The notes: a model not told the origin generated them from the sequence alone. DNA of 64,000 nucleotides from Marinomonas sp. KMM3893 (GCF_004352855.1 NZ_SJSC01000003.1:124001-188000); one strand, 5' to 3'; counted from the first letter of the stretch, positions 38,092-47,159 are shown. Translations and numbers: made by a program.

Positions 38092-38105
38092 ATTCCTTAT
38101 CAATA

Positions 38106-38228
38106 GCCACCCAAAACGACATCATCCCGCCCGAAATGAAAGGCAATTGGCCCATCGACAAAGTCACCGCACGAGGCGACAGCAAAGCAGGCTATCGGTG
38201 TACGGTTGTTGCAAGTGAAGTGGTTTGA
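38106..38228 (+). pseudogene. 3'-end fragment of phage late-control D-like gene, copy C
   Basis: Translates as ATQNDIIPPEMKGNWPIDKV, then ARGDSKAGYRCTVVASEVV and TGA at 38226-38228. It shares the end of copy B and the arginine of copy A but is more divergent, so it may be the oldest copy. It is shorter at the left than A and B. Confidence 0.55.
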
Positions 38229-38624
38229 GTTTAATTTAACTCTGACCCTAATTATCGTAGGCACAAAGGCACTGTTAACAGGACAGGCACTCTAAGAAGT
38301 CAGTGTTTTCGCGGTTCTTAGCATGGGTGTCCTGATAAGTTGCTGCTGACTAAAGGGTCGAACCCCTTTTTTGCCCCACAAACCTTTTGTAGGCACAAAC
38401 ACTGTTAACAGGACCACTGTTAACAGGACAGGCACCTCAAGAGGGCAGTGTTTCCGGGGTTCTTAGCATGGGTGGCCTGATAAGTTCCGTTTGGGCGATT
38501 GTGAGAGCCCAGGTTGACAAGACATACACTCCAAGAAGCTAGTGTTTTCGAGGTTCTTAGCATGGGTGTCCTGATAAGTTTCGGGGTTCTTAGCATGGGT
38601 GTCCTGATAAGTTCCATTAGGTAA
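38229..38624. repeat. Cluster of island hairpin repeats, copies 3-5 and partials
   Basis: Full copy 3 runs from about 38270 to 38341 and is preceded by TAATTTAACTCTGACCCTAA. The flank GAACCCCTTTTTTGCCCCAC recurs (about 38360). A partial and a full diverged copy 4 (38400-38486) and copy 5 (about 38514-38581) follow, then a half copy (38581-38613). No open frame lies here. The cluster abuts the 3' end of the ABC transporter operon. Confidence 0.75.
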
Positions 38625-39371
38625 TCACAGTCTGGCGGCAATGATGGGGTAGTCATCCAGTTGGATGATTTGTGAATTGACGTTGAAGATGTTTTGTATG
38701 AGTTGCTGGTCAATAATATGTCTCGGTTCGCCATAGGCAAATAACTCGCCGTTGTGCAGTGCTGCGACTTTGTGAGAATACTGGATGGCTAAATTCAGGT
38801 CGTGCATAACCATGATGGCGCAGGCGTTATTGTGTTTTGTGTAGCATTTAACGAACTCTAGCAGCTTGAACTGGTTGTGCATGTCGAGGGCGGCGGTGGG
38901 TTCGTCTAACACCAATACTTTCGGCGTGTTTATCACGGCTTGCGCGAGCCCTACCATTTGGCTTTCACCGCCAGAAAGCTCTGCGCAGATTTTATTCGCC
39001 AGCGACATAATGCCGATACTTTCCAATAAGGCAAGCACCTTTTCTGCGCTGTTGGCTTTCGTGAAAAGCGAATTTGAGCCAACGTGCATCGTTGTGATCA
39101 GCAGCTCAAGTACCGTGATATTGGCGGCGACACGATGGTCTTGTGGCAGATAGCCAATGTCGTCCAGCGCCAATGGCTTTCCTGCGAACAAAACCGACTG
39201 AGTATCAAGGCGAATGCGTTTGGTGATTTGTTTGAGTACGGTTGATTTGCCCGCGCCATTTTTGCCAATTAACGAGACCATCTCCCCAGGGTAGATTTCT
39301 GGGATGCTCATGTTGTTTAAAATGACGTTGTTGCCAAAGGAAACACACAGACGGTTGATTTTAAGCGTCAT
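38625..39371 (-). CDS. ABC transporter ATP-binding protein (iron/siderophore type)
   Basis: A 248-residue FecE/BtuD-class ATPase: Walker A GKNGAGKSTVL, Q-loop LPQDHR, signature LSGGESQM, Walker B KVLVLDEPTAALD and the switch His in VMHDLNLA. It is translationally linked to the permease (TAATG, one-base overlap). It energises the import step of the operon. The 3' end runs into the accessory island repeats, and no terminator was noticed. Confidence 0.93.
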   Translation of the reverse strand: MTLKINRLCVSFGNNVILNNMSIPEIYPGEMVSLIGKNGAGKSTVLKQITKRIRLDTQSVLFAGKPLALDDIGYLPQDHRVAANITVLELLITTMHVGSNSLFTKANSAEKVLALLESIGIMSLANKICAELSGGESQMVGLAQAVINTPKVLVLDEPTAALDMHNQFKLLEFVKCYTKHNNACAIMVMHDLNLAIQYSHKVAALHNGELFAYGEPRHIIDQQLIQNIFNVNSQIIQLDDYPIIAARL

Positions 39372-40483
39372 TAGAATTTTCCTCCTTTTTTGATGATCAA
39401 GAAGATAAAGAAGGGAATGCCCACCATCGACATCATCACGGTTAATGGCAATATGATGCCCGGCATAATTGATTTACTGGCAATGGAAGCAAGCTCAAGC
39501 AATACCGCGCCGAGTAAGAAAGAAGCGGGCAAGAAAAAGCGCTGATCTTCACCTAAAACCATGCGCGCAATGTGCGGAGCGACTAGACCAACAAAGCCAA
39601 TGGCGCCAACAAACGCGACGGACAACGAGGTGATTAATGACACCAGCAGCAGTGTTTTAATGCGCAGGCGCTTAACATTGATGCCCATGGATTCTGCTCG
39701 TTCTATGCCGACTTTTAAGGATGACAGTTTCCATGAGTCCTTCATCATGATGGCCAAAACGATGGGCAACAAAATGGCTAAGATCGCGATTTTGTCCCAG
39801 CTTCCACGATCTAATGAGCCCAGGTGCCAAAACACTAAGGTTTGCAGCTGTGTCTCGGTCGCAATGTATTGCATCATGGTCAACAAGCCTTCGTAGGCGA
39901 ACATGATAGCCACCCCAAACAACATCACGCCTTCAATGGATATGCGTTTGATGGACGAAATGCCAGCAATCATAAAGGTGGTTAACAAACACATGACAAA
40001 GGCCATCGCCGCCACTTGATATTGCTGAGGAATAAATGGCACAGCAATAATGTTTGTGATGACCAGAGACGCGCCAAAGCCAGCCGCCGCCGAAACGCCA
40101 AAGGTGTAGGGATCAGCCAATGGGTTGTTTAATGTGGTTTGCATCTGAGCGCCAGCAATGGCGAGGGCGCCGCCCACGAATGGCGCCATTAGAGACATCG
40201 GCATGCGAATGTCCCAAATGATCGTTCGACTGGCAATGTCGCTGGAGCTTGGGAAGAAAATGCCGTGAATCACTTGTGTGAAAGTGAGCCCATGGGAGCC
40301 GATAAGAATGTCTGCAATGAGCCCCACAATGCTTAATAAGAAAAACACACAAAGGGCCAGTTTTTTCCTTTTCAGGCGTAAGTGATGCAGCGCGAGTGCA
40401 GAACTTAACTCTGCATTGTGTGTTTTTTGCGCCAACTCGTTGGTGTGTTCTATGGCGTCTGAAGCGAAACCCATGTCACTCAT
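39371..40483 (-). CDS. ABC transporter permease (FecCD family)
   Basis: A 370-residue inner-membrane subunit with about nine to ten helices. Family blocks include LNNPLADPYTFGVSAAAGFGASL in pieces (NPLADPYTFGVSAAAG), GFVGLVAPHIARMVLGEDQR (the ATPase-contact loop, with G and P conserved) and LPLTVMMSMVGIPFFIFLI. The N-terminus has some 50 residues before the first helix, longer than in many relatives. It overlaps both neighbours by one base as TAATG, so the three genes form a tight operon. Confidence 0.93.
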   Translation of the reverse strand: MSDMGFASDAIEHTNELAQKTHNAELSSALALHHLRLKRKKLALCVFFLLSIVGLIADILIGSHGLTFTQVIHGIFFPSSSDIASRTIIWDIRMPMSLMAPFVGGALAIAGAQMQTTLNNPLADPYTFGVSAAAGFGASLVITNIIAVPFIPQQYQVAAMAFVMCLLTTFMIAGISSIKRISIEGVMLFGVAIMFAYEGLLTMMQYIATETQLQTLVFWHLGSLDRGSWDKIAILAILLPIVLAIMMKDSWKLSSLKVGIERAESMGINVKRLRIKTLLLVSLITSLSVAFVGAIGFVGLVAPHIARMVLGEDQRFFLPASFLLGAVLLELASIASKSIMPGIILPLTVMMSMVGIPFFIFLIIKKGGKF

Positions 40484-41658
40484 TATTGCATGGCCTCAGT
40501 GTTATTCTGCCCGAATATGCCGGCCACTTTACGATGCCCAAAGCGTAAATTCATTTCTTCAAACGTGTGCTCAGGATCAAGGTCTTTAAATTGCTCAGGG
40601 TGAAGCCATTTCGCAAAGTATTCAATGGCGACTAGGTTATAAGGTGAGTTGTAAAAAGGCATGTAGATCGAATAAACATCGTGATTTTGATACGCCTTGG
40701 TGGCTTTGATAAAAGGCCTGTTCATTAATTCGCTGGTCGCCTTTTTGATGCCATCCTTGTGGACAGGGCCGTACCCTAAAGGGATGCCAGCGGTGGCATT
40801 ACCGTCTTTATCAATCCATCCGGTCGATTGCATAATGTACACATCAGGTTGATCTACTATGATGCTTTCTGCCGACATTTGGCCAGTAACAGCGCCTTTT
40901 AATGGTTTTTCGGCGATATTCGTCGCACCTAGATAAGGGATATAAGCCCCCATGTTGCCCGTAGCAAAAGTCCGGCAGCATGATGTGTTATAACCAGCCG
41001 CACGCTCTATAAAGACTTTTTTGTGCTTTTCGCTTTCTGGCAAAGAGGCAATAGTGTCGGTAATGGCTTTGATGTGTTCTTGGTAGTAATCAGCAAAGTG
41101 CTGGCCTTGTTCTTTTCGCCCTAAAGCGGTGGCAAGGCTTGTGACAGACTGTAGCGTGTTTTTAATCGGATGTTCTCGGAAATCGACCGCGAGTACTTTA
41201 ATGCCTGCTTTGTCTAACTTTTTAAGCAGGCCTTTTTCTTCTGCTATTTTGATGTTGGCTAGGTCGACGACAAACAAATCAGGTTTGTGGGTCATATTGA
41301 TAAAACGTTCAGTGTCGAATTCGCTGGTTTGAATCTTGCCTATTTTCATTAGGTTTTTAAGTTCAGGATACACTTTGGTGTAGTTGGAATACATGCTTGG
41401 AGCGGATAGGCGCATATCATCACGCCAAACAACAAGGTGTTTGATGGCATCTTTCTGATACATAATTTCAAGCAATGGCATTAATCGACCTGTGGAAAGT
41501 GCGATATTTTCTGGTTGGCTATTGATGGTAATAGTGCGGCCTGCGACATCGGTAACTGTGACTGGAAAGGTGTCAGCCAGTGCGATGTGAGAGGTAATCG
41601 CGCAGAGGCTTGTGATAAGAGTGTTGAATACGCGTCGCGTGCAGCTGGATTGTCCCAT
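40483..41658 (-). CDS. Periplasmic iron-complex-binding protein
   Basis: A 391-residue protein with a signal peptide ending ITSHIALA before DTFPVTVTDVAG. There is no lipobox Cys, so it is soluble in the periplasm. It has the FepB/BtuF-type two-lobe fold, beginning TVTDVAGRTITINSQPENIA; FVVDLANIKIAEEKGLLKKL and FIERAAGYNTSCCRTFATG lie between the lobes. The Fur box just upstream points to iron, probably as siderophore or heme. The ligand is not deducible, and no TonB receptor is adjacent. Confidence 0.9.
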   Translation of the reverse strand: MGQSSCTRRVFNTLITSLCAITSHIALADTFPVTVTDVAGRTITINSQPENIALSTGRLMPLLEIMYQKDAIKHLVVWRDDMRLSAPSMYSNYTKVYPELKNLMKIGKIQTSEFDTERFINMTHKPDLFVVDLANIKIAEEKGLLKKLDKAGIKVLAVDFREHPIKNTLQSVTSLATALGRKEQGQHFADYYQEHIKAITDTIASLPESEKHKKVFIERAAGYNTSCCRTFATGNMGAYIPYLGATNIAEKPLKGAVTGQMSAESIIVDQPDVYIMQSTGWIDKDGNATAGIPLGYGPVHKDGIKKATSELMNRPFIKATKAYQNHDVYSIYMPFYNSPYNLVAIEYFAKWLHPEQFKDLDPEHTFEEMNLRFGHRKVAGIFGQNNTEAMQ

Positions 41659-41703
41659 GAAAGTATCACCTTAAGAATGACCGTGGTTGGAAGTGGTGTT
41701 TAT

Positions 41704-41722
41704 GATAATGAATTTCATTAGC
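41704..41722. promoter_or_regulatory. Fur box upstream of the ABC operon
   Basis: GATAATGAATTTCATTAGC matches 15 of 19 positions of the classical Fur consensus GATAATGATAATCATTATC and lies 46 bases before the binding-protein gene. Iron would repress the operon. It could equally control a plus-strand transcript to its right. Confidence 0.85.
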
Positions 41723-41772
41723 ATCTTCAATGTAACTTTATGTAAACAGGTATAAGTTTATTGAAGAGCAAA

Positions 41773-41880
41773 ATGTCTTCTATGGACGTGCTGTATGGCT
41801 GGCTTGTTTTATGGCGGGCAGGCAAAGGTGATCATGTATTCGTAAAAGAGGTATCGCAGAAAGCGATTGTTGGCTTGTAA
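41773..41880 (+). CDS. Possible 35-residue small protein or Fur-controlled transcript
   Basis: A short open frame starts MSSMDVLYGWLVLWRAGKGD, with GAAGAG six bases before ATG 41773. It lies between the Fur box (divergent from the ABC operon) and a strong terminator at 41894-41926. It may be a leaderless small protein, or a non-coding transcript of about 190 nt from near 41740 to 41926. Neither is known to me, and the frame could be chance. Confidence 0.25.
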   Translation: MSSMDVLYGWLVLWRAGKGDHVFVKEVSQKAIVGL

Positions 41881-41893
41881 CGTGAGCAAAAAC

Positions 41894-41926
41894 AAAAAAG
41901 GAGCCTATTGGCTCCTTTTTTGTTTT
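41894..41926. terminator. Bidirectional terminator, pssA and plus-strand transcript
   Basis: Stem AAAAAAGGAGCC / GGCTCCTTTTTT (left arm ending 41905, right arm 41910-41921). It serves pssA on the minus strand and anything transcribed rightward from the Fur region. Confidence 0.9.
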
Positions 41927-41935
41927 CTTCGTGTA

Positions 41936-43273
41936 TTACAAAATGCGTTTTAGCAGACGGTCGGCTCTGGTGCGAATAACCCGTCTTAGTAATCGCTTCA
42001 CCCTAGTAGGGTAGTGTCGAATACTTTCAAGCTGGCGGTAGCTTTCAACCCGTTTTGTGTGGGTCAGTATATTATCGAATTCGGCACTGAATTTTTCTTC
42101 TAGTAGACCTTCAGGGTCTTGAATAAAAAGACCGTTTTCAAGATCTAATGTCCAGGCTCTTGGGTTGATGTTGTTGCCTGTGAGCAGCATGGCTTGTCGA
42201 TCGACCCAAATGCCTTTTAGATGGTAGCTGTTGGTGTCGTGCTTCCAGAGGTGAATGGAAAGATCGCCAGATTGGATGTAACTCTCATTGGCACGGGCGA
42301 AACGACGCAGCGTTATTTCATAAAGGTAAGGCAGCCCGCCAATGACTTTAAAAGGTTGCTCTGGCGAAATGTAAAAGTCGTTCGCCGTTTTATCGCCAAT
42401 AATAACATGCACTTTTACACCGCGTTTGATCGCTCTTTTTACTTCTCTAATGACGGTTTTTGGTGGATTAAAATACGGCGTACAGAGGTAAATCTCTTGC
42501 TGTGCAGAAGCCAGTAATTGGACGATGGTCTGGTTTAGCTTGTTGTTTCGTTTACCGACACCCAGTAGTGGTGTGATGGCCACCTGACCTTTTTCTATGG
42601 CTTCATGAGCGACTGAGTAGCTCGTTTTTGATAAGGACAAACGAAAGCGTTTAATGGACGCTCTGAGTTCTTTGGTGGTCGGAAGGGTTGTTTGAGAGAG
42701 ATCGTGCACAGCAGGGTGGTCGATCATTTTTTGACGAATAAAGTCCGTCATGCTGTTTGCCAGAGCAGCGTTCTCGATCACATGATAGCGGTCAAAACGG
42801 TAGCGTTCTTGGTAATGCAGGTAGATGTTATTTAAGCTGGCGCCACTGTAAATGACAGTGTCATCAATAATGAAACCTTTTAAGTGCAGCACCCCAAAGA
42901 CTTCTCGGTTGCGTACCGGAATCCCATACACTGAGATTTTATGTTCATAGCGCTTTGCATACTCTTGATAGAAAGCCGCATTGCCTGTGCTTTTATCGGC
43001 GCCGATAAGACCACGTTGCGCTCGATGCCAATCGACACAGATTGCAATATCAAGGTTTGGATTCTGCTGCTTCGCTTGATAAACGGCGGACAATACTTCG
43101 CGTCCTGCTTCATCATTTTCCAGATAAAGAGCGGTTAAATAAATGCGCTGTTTGGCGTTTTTAATGGCATCAAGTAACTGCTCACGAAAACACTGGGCAG
43201 AATGCAGTATTTGAAACTGATCGGGATGAAGCGAAAAAGTGGGCAATGAATCAAATGAAGATCTAATTGGCAT
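41936..43273 (-). CDS. pssA: Phosphatidylserine synthase (phospholipase D fold)
   Basis: Makes phosphatidylserine from CDP-diacylglycerol and serine in phospholipid synthesis. It is a 445-residue protein with two HKD-type motifs: LHLKGFIIDDTVIYSGASL near residue 140 and YHLKGIWVDRQAMLLTGNN near 360. The spacing and bracketing segments (VDWHRAQRGLIGA, VIIGDKTANDFYI, LPYLYEITLRRF, NPRAWTLDLEN) match E. coli PssA from memory. The C-terminus LKRIL and length also match. It is monocistronic, with a terminator after it. Confidence 0.95.
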   Translation of the reverse strand: MPIRSSFDSLPTFSLHPDQFQILHSAQCFREQLLDAIKNAKQRIYLTALYLENDEAGREVLSAVYQAKQQNPNLDIAICVDWHRAQRGLIGADKSTGNAAFYQEYAKRYEHKISVYGIPVRNREVFGVLHLKGFIIDDTVIYSGASLNNIYLHYQERYRFDRYHVIENAALANSMTDFIRQKMIDHPAVHDLSQTTLPTTKELRASIKRFRLSLSKTSYSVAHEAIEKGQVAITPLLGVGKRNNKLNQTIVQLLASAQQEIYLCTPYFNPPKTVIREVKRAIKRGVKVHVIIGDKTANDFYISPEQPFKVIGGLPYLYEITLRRFARANESYIQSGDLSIHLWKHDTNSYHLKGIWVDRQAMLLTGNNINPRAWTLDLENGLFIQDPEGLLEEKFSAEFDNILTHTKRVESYRQLESIRHYPTRVKRLLRRVIRTRADRLLKRIL

Positions 43274-43580
43274 GATACCGGTAGGCTACCTTTTATATTG
43301 TGCTAACGAATAACTATAACAAAACCGTAAATTTTTGCCCATAAAATAAGGGTTTGCTTTACTTTTAATTTTCAAACGTACTTATTTTTTAAGCAAAAGA
43401 GAAGGCTTTTCGGGGGCTAAAAAAGACACCTATTGAGTCTGTTAAGACGTCACAAGAGAGTAGGTAGGAGAGTGTGAGAGTGTCTTTATGACAGATGGGC
43501 TAATTCCTTGTGATGTGTCTTGTATAGAAAACGGATAATCGCTAGATTGGTCATAAGGTCACTAAAAGAAAGGACACGAA
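43274..43580. other. Intergenic region between divergent pssA and aconitase-X genes
   Basis: About 307 AT-rich bases hold both promoters. A small GGTAGCCTACC dyad lies near the pssA start. No other feature was recognised. Confidence 0.5.
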
Positions 43581-45314
43581 ATGTTACCTGATGACGTTAT
43601 AAAACGCGCGCAACGAGTGCTTATCCATGGGAAAGGGGATGGTAATGTGCTGTTTTCTCATGAAGGCTTAAGCCTTTGGGGAGGCGTAGACCCACACACC
43701 AGTGAGGTCATAGATCGTCATCATCCGTTATCTGGTCAACGCTTGGCTGGCAATGTTTTAGCCATTCCATGCGGGCGTGGGTCTTGTACCGGCAGCGGCG
43801 TGCTGATGGAGCTGATGTTAAAAGGCTTAGCGCCTTCCGCCATTATTATTAATCAGCCAGAAGACATTTTGACCTTGGGCGTCTTGGTGGCAGAAGAAAT
43901 GTTTGCTTGCTCTATTCCTGTTATCGCGCTTTCCAGTGCGGACTTTAATGCGCTAGAACAAGTGACTTGGCTGTCTGTATCGGGCGACCAATGGAGCGCC
44001 AGTGAGACGCTGCCCGAGGTTGATAATCCTGCTCGACCCTCTTCACTTCGATTGTCTGAGTTCGACCTCGCGTGTTTGCAGGGTGAGCATGGCAAGGCGC
44101 ATCAAGCCGCTATGCGGATTATTACCCGCATGGCAGAGCTGCAAGGAGCGCCGTGTTTATTGGATATTTCTCAAGCCCACATAGACGGGTGCATTTACAC
44201 GGGGGAAGCCGGGCTGCGCTTTGCTCAAACCTTGGTGGAATGGGGCGCAAAGGTCTCGGTACCAACATCGTTAAACTCAATTTCAGTGGATCGTCAGCGT
44301 TGGCAACAACAAGCTGTACCTACGGAGTTTGCCAAGGCGGCCAATGATCTCGCTGATGCCTATTTGAACATGGGGTGCTCGGCGACTTATACCTGTGCGC
44401 CGTATTTATTGGAAGGCGCGCCACAGCAAGGGGCGCAAATTGCTTGGGCAGAATCCAATGCGGTGGTGTTTGCCAACAGTGTGTTGGGCGCTCGATCGTT
44501 AAAATACCCAGATTATTTAGACATTTGCATGGCCATTACGGGGCGAGCGCCATACATTGGTTGTCATCTAGAGAGCGAACGAAAAGCCCGCTATGTGGTA
44601 AAGGTAGAGAAGCCTGCGCAGGCCGATGAAGCTTTTTACCCTTTGCTAGGCTACTGGCTTGGCAAGCACAGTCATGGTCGTATTCCTGCGGTTGTCGGTT
44701 TAGCAACGGCGGGGGTGACGCTTGATGATTTAAAAGCCTTGGGGGCTGCGTTTGCGACCACGTCATCGGCGCCCATGTTTCATATCGTAGGTGTGACACC
44801 AGAGGCTGTGACGCTCGACGCTGTCATTGTTTCGCAAGAAGTGCCAGTAATGGCGGTCGATGGCACTGAGTTGGCCAAGATTTGGCGGTCATTGAATTCT
44901 ACTGACGCGGAGCGCATTGCGATGGTGTGTTTGGGCAATCCGCATTTTTCACTCAGTGAAATTGAGCGCTTAGCGGGCTTGGTGTTAGGCAAAGAAAAAG
45001 CACCAGAGACGCGTCTGGTGATCACGTGCAGTCGAGTCATTTATGAGCACGCGCAAGCCCATGTCTCCACCTTGACGGAGTTTGGTGTGGAGTGGATCAC
45101 AGATACCTGCTGGTGCATGATAGATAAGCCCATTTTGCCGACAGAAGAGCACACCATGATGACAAATTCCGCTAAGTACGCACATTATGGGCCTGGTATT
45201 TCAGGGTGTGGCGTGCGTTTTGGCAGTTTAGAAGAGTGTGTGCAAGCCGCACTGACCAGTCAGCAAGTGTTTGCGTTGCCACAGTGGCTAGTGGCGTCCC
45301 ACGATAGTCTATGA
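43581..45314 (+). CDS. Aconitase X (probable hydroxyproline dehydratase), fused domains
   Basis: A 577-residue protein. The N-terminal swivel domain (residues 1-135, GKGDGNVLFSHEGLSLWGGVD in parts, and IPCGRGSCTGSGVL) is fused to the large AcnX domain (residues 150-560, LLDISQAHIDGCIYTGEAG, NMGCSATYTCAPYLL, FANSVLGARS, GRAPYIGCHLE). Several Cys in these segments suit an iron-sulfur cluster. Single-chain bacterial AcnX proteins dehydrate cis-3-hydroxy-L-proline, which fits; that activity is inferred. RBS AAAGGA precedes ATG 43581. A GNAT gene follows after 44 bp. Confidence 0.85.
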   Translation: MLPDDVIKRAQRVLIHGKGDGNVLFSHEGLSLWGGVDPHTSEVIDRHHPLSGQRLAGNVLAIPCGRGSCTGSGVLMELMLKGLAPSAIIINQPEDILTLGVLVAEEMFACSIPVIALSSADFNALEQVTWLSVSGDQWSASETLPEVDNPARPSSLRLSEFDLACLQGEHGKAHQAAMRIITRMAELQGAPCLLDISQAHIDGCIYTGEAGLRFAQTLVEWGAKVSVPTSLNSISVDRQRWQQQAVPTEFAKAANDLADAYLNMGCSATYTCAPYLLEGAPQQGAQIAWAESNAVVFANSVLGARSLKYPDYLDICMAITGRAPYIGCHLESERKARYVVKVEKPAQADEAFYPLLGYWLGKHSHGRIPAVVGLATAGVTLDDLKALGAAFATTSSAPMFHIVGVTPEAVTLDAVIVSQEVPVMAVDGTELAKIWRSLNSTDAERIAMVCLGNPHFSLSEIERLAGLVLGKEKAPETRLVITCSRVIYEHAQAHVSTLTEFGVEWITDTCWCMIDKPILPTEEHTMMTNSAKYAHYGPGISGCGVRFGSLEECVQAALTSQQVFALPQWLVASHDSL

Positions 45315-45358
45315 TTTAACGTTTAAATGGCATTTTATTTGAGTGGTTTTTTGGAGGC

Positions 45359-45865
45359 ATGATGGAAATTCGGAAAGTTAAATTCTCTGATGTTGAGCAA
45401 ATTACGGCGATTTATAATTTCTATGTCGAAAATACCCAAGTAACTTTTGAAGAGGAGTGCGCTACCCCAGACGAGATGCACTCACGGGTTGAAAAAGTGA
45501 TTCAGCGTGACCTGCCATGGCTGGTGCTGGAAAACGAAGAAGGGGAGGTGTTGGGCTATGCCTATGCGTCACCCTGGCACAATCGCAGTGCTTATCGGTT
45601 TACCGTGGAAGCGACGGTTTACCTTATGCCAGAAGTGCAAGGGCAAGGCTACGGAACCATCTTATACGAAGCTTTATTAGCCTTGCTGCATAAAAAAGAC
45701 ATTAAAAGTGTCTTGGGCGTGATTGCGCTGCCAAATGAAGCAAGCATAGCGCTGCATGAGGCATTGGGCTTTGAAAAAGTAGGTGAATTTTCTGAGGTAG
45801 GCTTTAAATTCCAGCAGTGGATCAGTGTTGGTTATTGGCAGTTGATACTAGAGCAAAATGACTAA
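45359..45865 (+). CDS. GNAT acetyltransferase (phosphinothricin-type)
   Basis: A 168-residue acetyltransferase resembling the Pat/MddA group. It starts EIRKVKFSDVEQITAIYNFYV and has the PWHNRSAYRFTVEATVYL substrate region. The acetyl-CoA loop is VQGQGYGTILYEALL, and NEASIALHEALGFEKVGEF follows. Relatives acetylate phosphinothricin or methionine sulfoximine as protective side reactions. The start may be the first or second of two adjacent ATGs (45359, 45362). It probably shares a transcript with aconitase X. Confidence 0.85.
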   Translation: MMEIRKVKFSDVEQITAIYNFYVENTQVTFEEECATPDEMHSRVEKVIQRDLPWLVLENEEGEVLGYAYASPWHNRSAYRFTVEATVYLMPEVQGQGYGTILYEALLALLHKKDIKSVLGVIALPNEASIALHEALGFEKVGEFSEVGFKFQQWISVGYWQLILEQND

Positions 45866-45923
45866 ATGATGGCATCAAACGCTGAGTCATGACGCGTTTG
45901 ATGCCAAGCTTAAATGGTCTAGA

Positions 45924-47159
45924 TTAGCCGACTAACGCTTGCAGTTTTTGGCAGAATATCAGCACTTCTTCTTGGGTGTTGTAATGCAAGCAACCTACGC
46001 GAACCACGCCGCCCTTGTCGGTAATGTCCAATTGATCATACAGACCTTGCGCATAAAAATTGCCATCCCAAAGGCAAATCGCCTGCTCACCAAAAAATTC
46101 AGACACGGCACGGGGGTCAATGCCTTTTATTCGAAAGGCAATGGTTGGGGTACGCGCTGATAAACGATCTAATGATTCAATCCCGTATAGCGTTAGACTG
46201 GGGATTTTCGTTAGCTCTTGGATAAGTGTTTGGCTTAGGACTTCTTCGTGCTTTTTGATTTGTTCAAAAGCAGACAATAAGCGCGCTCGTCGGTCACCTT
46301 CTTGCTCACCTAACGACGCCAAATAATCGATGCAAGCAAGGTAACCTGCCATTGCTTCGTAGTTTTGAGTGCCTGTTTCCCAGCGATTAGGGTCGATGTT
46401 TTTAGCCGGTGCCACTTTATAAGGCGTGAGTTGAGAGAGGGTACTTGCTTTGGCATACAAGACCCCTAAATGTGGCCCAAAATACTTGTAGGCCGATGAC
46501 ACTAGAAAGTCGCAATCCAACGCTTGTACGTCAATGGCGTGGTGCGGAGCATAATGCACCGCGTCTAAATAAGTGATGGCGTTTGTGTGTGTTTTGATTA
46601 ACGTCATGACCTCGTTAAGCGGCACGATAGAGCCGGTCACGTTAGAGGCGCAAGTGAACGCAACAAGGCGTGTTTTGCTGTTCAGCAGGCTTTCTAAATG
46701 AGCCAGATCCAGGGTGCAATCGGTTTCGTTGACCTGCACATAATGAACAAGCACGCCTTTTTCTTCAGCCAATAAAACCCACGGCGACACATTCGAGTAA
46801 TGGTCTAGGTTCGTGACAATGATTTCATCGCCCGCTTGCCATTCTCTGGCAATGGCACGACTCATGTGAAAGTTGATGCTGGTGGCATTTGCACCAAAAA
46901 TAATCTCTTGTTCGCTGCTTGCGTTGTACAAATCTTTGGCGGCCAAGCGAGCTTGATGCATCACCTTTTCTGTTTCTTTGCTTGAGAAATACGCACCCCC
47001 TAAATTGGCGTTAAAACGGCCAAGATATTCTTGCATGGCGTTCAGTACACCGAGACTGACTTGGGAGCCACCAGGACCATCTAAGAAAATGGCGGATTGA
47101 CCGTTATGTTGGTAATTTAGCGCCGGAAATAAAGCGCGGCATTGGTCTAGATGATGCAT
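45924..47159 (-). CDS. PLP-dependent cysteine-desulfurase-like aminotransferase
   Basis: A class V aminotransferase-fold protein of about 411 residues. The start MHHLDQCRALFPAL is placed at ATG 47159 because GGAG lies 6 bases upstream. Family segments: FLDGPGGSQVSLGVL, ANATSINFHMSRAIA, VAFTCASNVTGSIVPL, and SSAYKYFGPHLGVLYA containing the PLP-binding Lys. This is the 'cysteine desulfurase-like' subgroup rather than IscS or SufS, and the usual catalytic Cys loop is not obvious. It forms an operon with the upstream 2OG dioxygenase (about 40 bp). The pair suggests amino-acid modification, but the substrate is unknown. Confidence 0.85.
   Translation of the reverse strand: MHHLDQCRALFPALNYQHNGQSAIFLDGPGGSQVSLGVLNAMQEYLGRFNANLGGAYFSSKETEKVMHQARLAAKDLYNASSEQEIIFGANATSINFHMSRAIAREWQAGDEIIVTNLDHYSNVSPWVLLAEEKGVLVHYVQVNETDCTLDLAHLESLLNSKTRLVAFTCASNVTGSIVPLNEVMTLIKTHTNAITYLDAVHYAPHHAIDVQALDCDFLVSSAYKYFGPHLGVLYAKASTLSQLTPYKVAPAKNIDPNRWETGTQNYEAMAGYLACIDYLASLGEQEGDRRARLLSAFEQIKKHEEVLSQTLIQELTKIPSLTLYGIESLDRLSARTPTIAFRIKGIDPRAVSEFFGEQAICLWDGNFYAQGLYDQLDITDKGGVVRVGCLHYNTQEEVLIFCQKLQALVG

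Noticed and set aside
34972..38228. Intact prophage
   Set aside because: Only the tail end of one tail gene recurs; no capsid, terminase, integrase or lysis gene is visible.
34820..38613. CRISPR array or integron attC sites in the island repeats
   Set aside because: The copies are unevenly spaced, vary in length, and are joined to other repeats; the ends do not fit the GTTRRRY/RYYYAAC core and no integrase is present.
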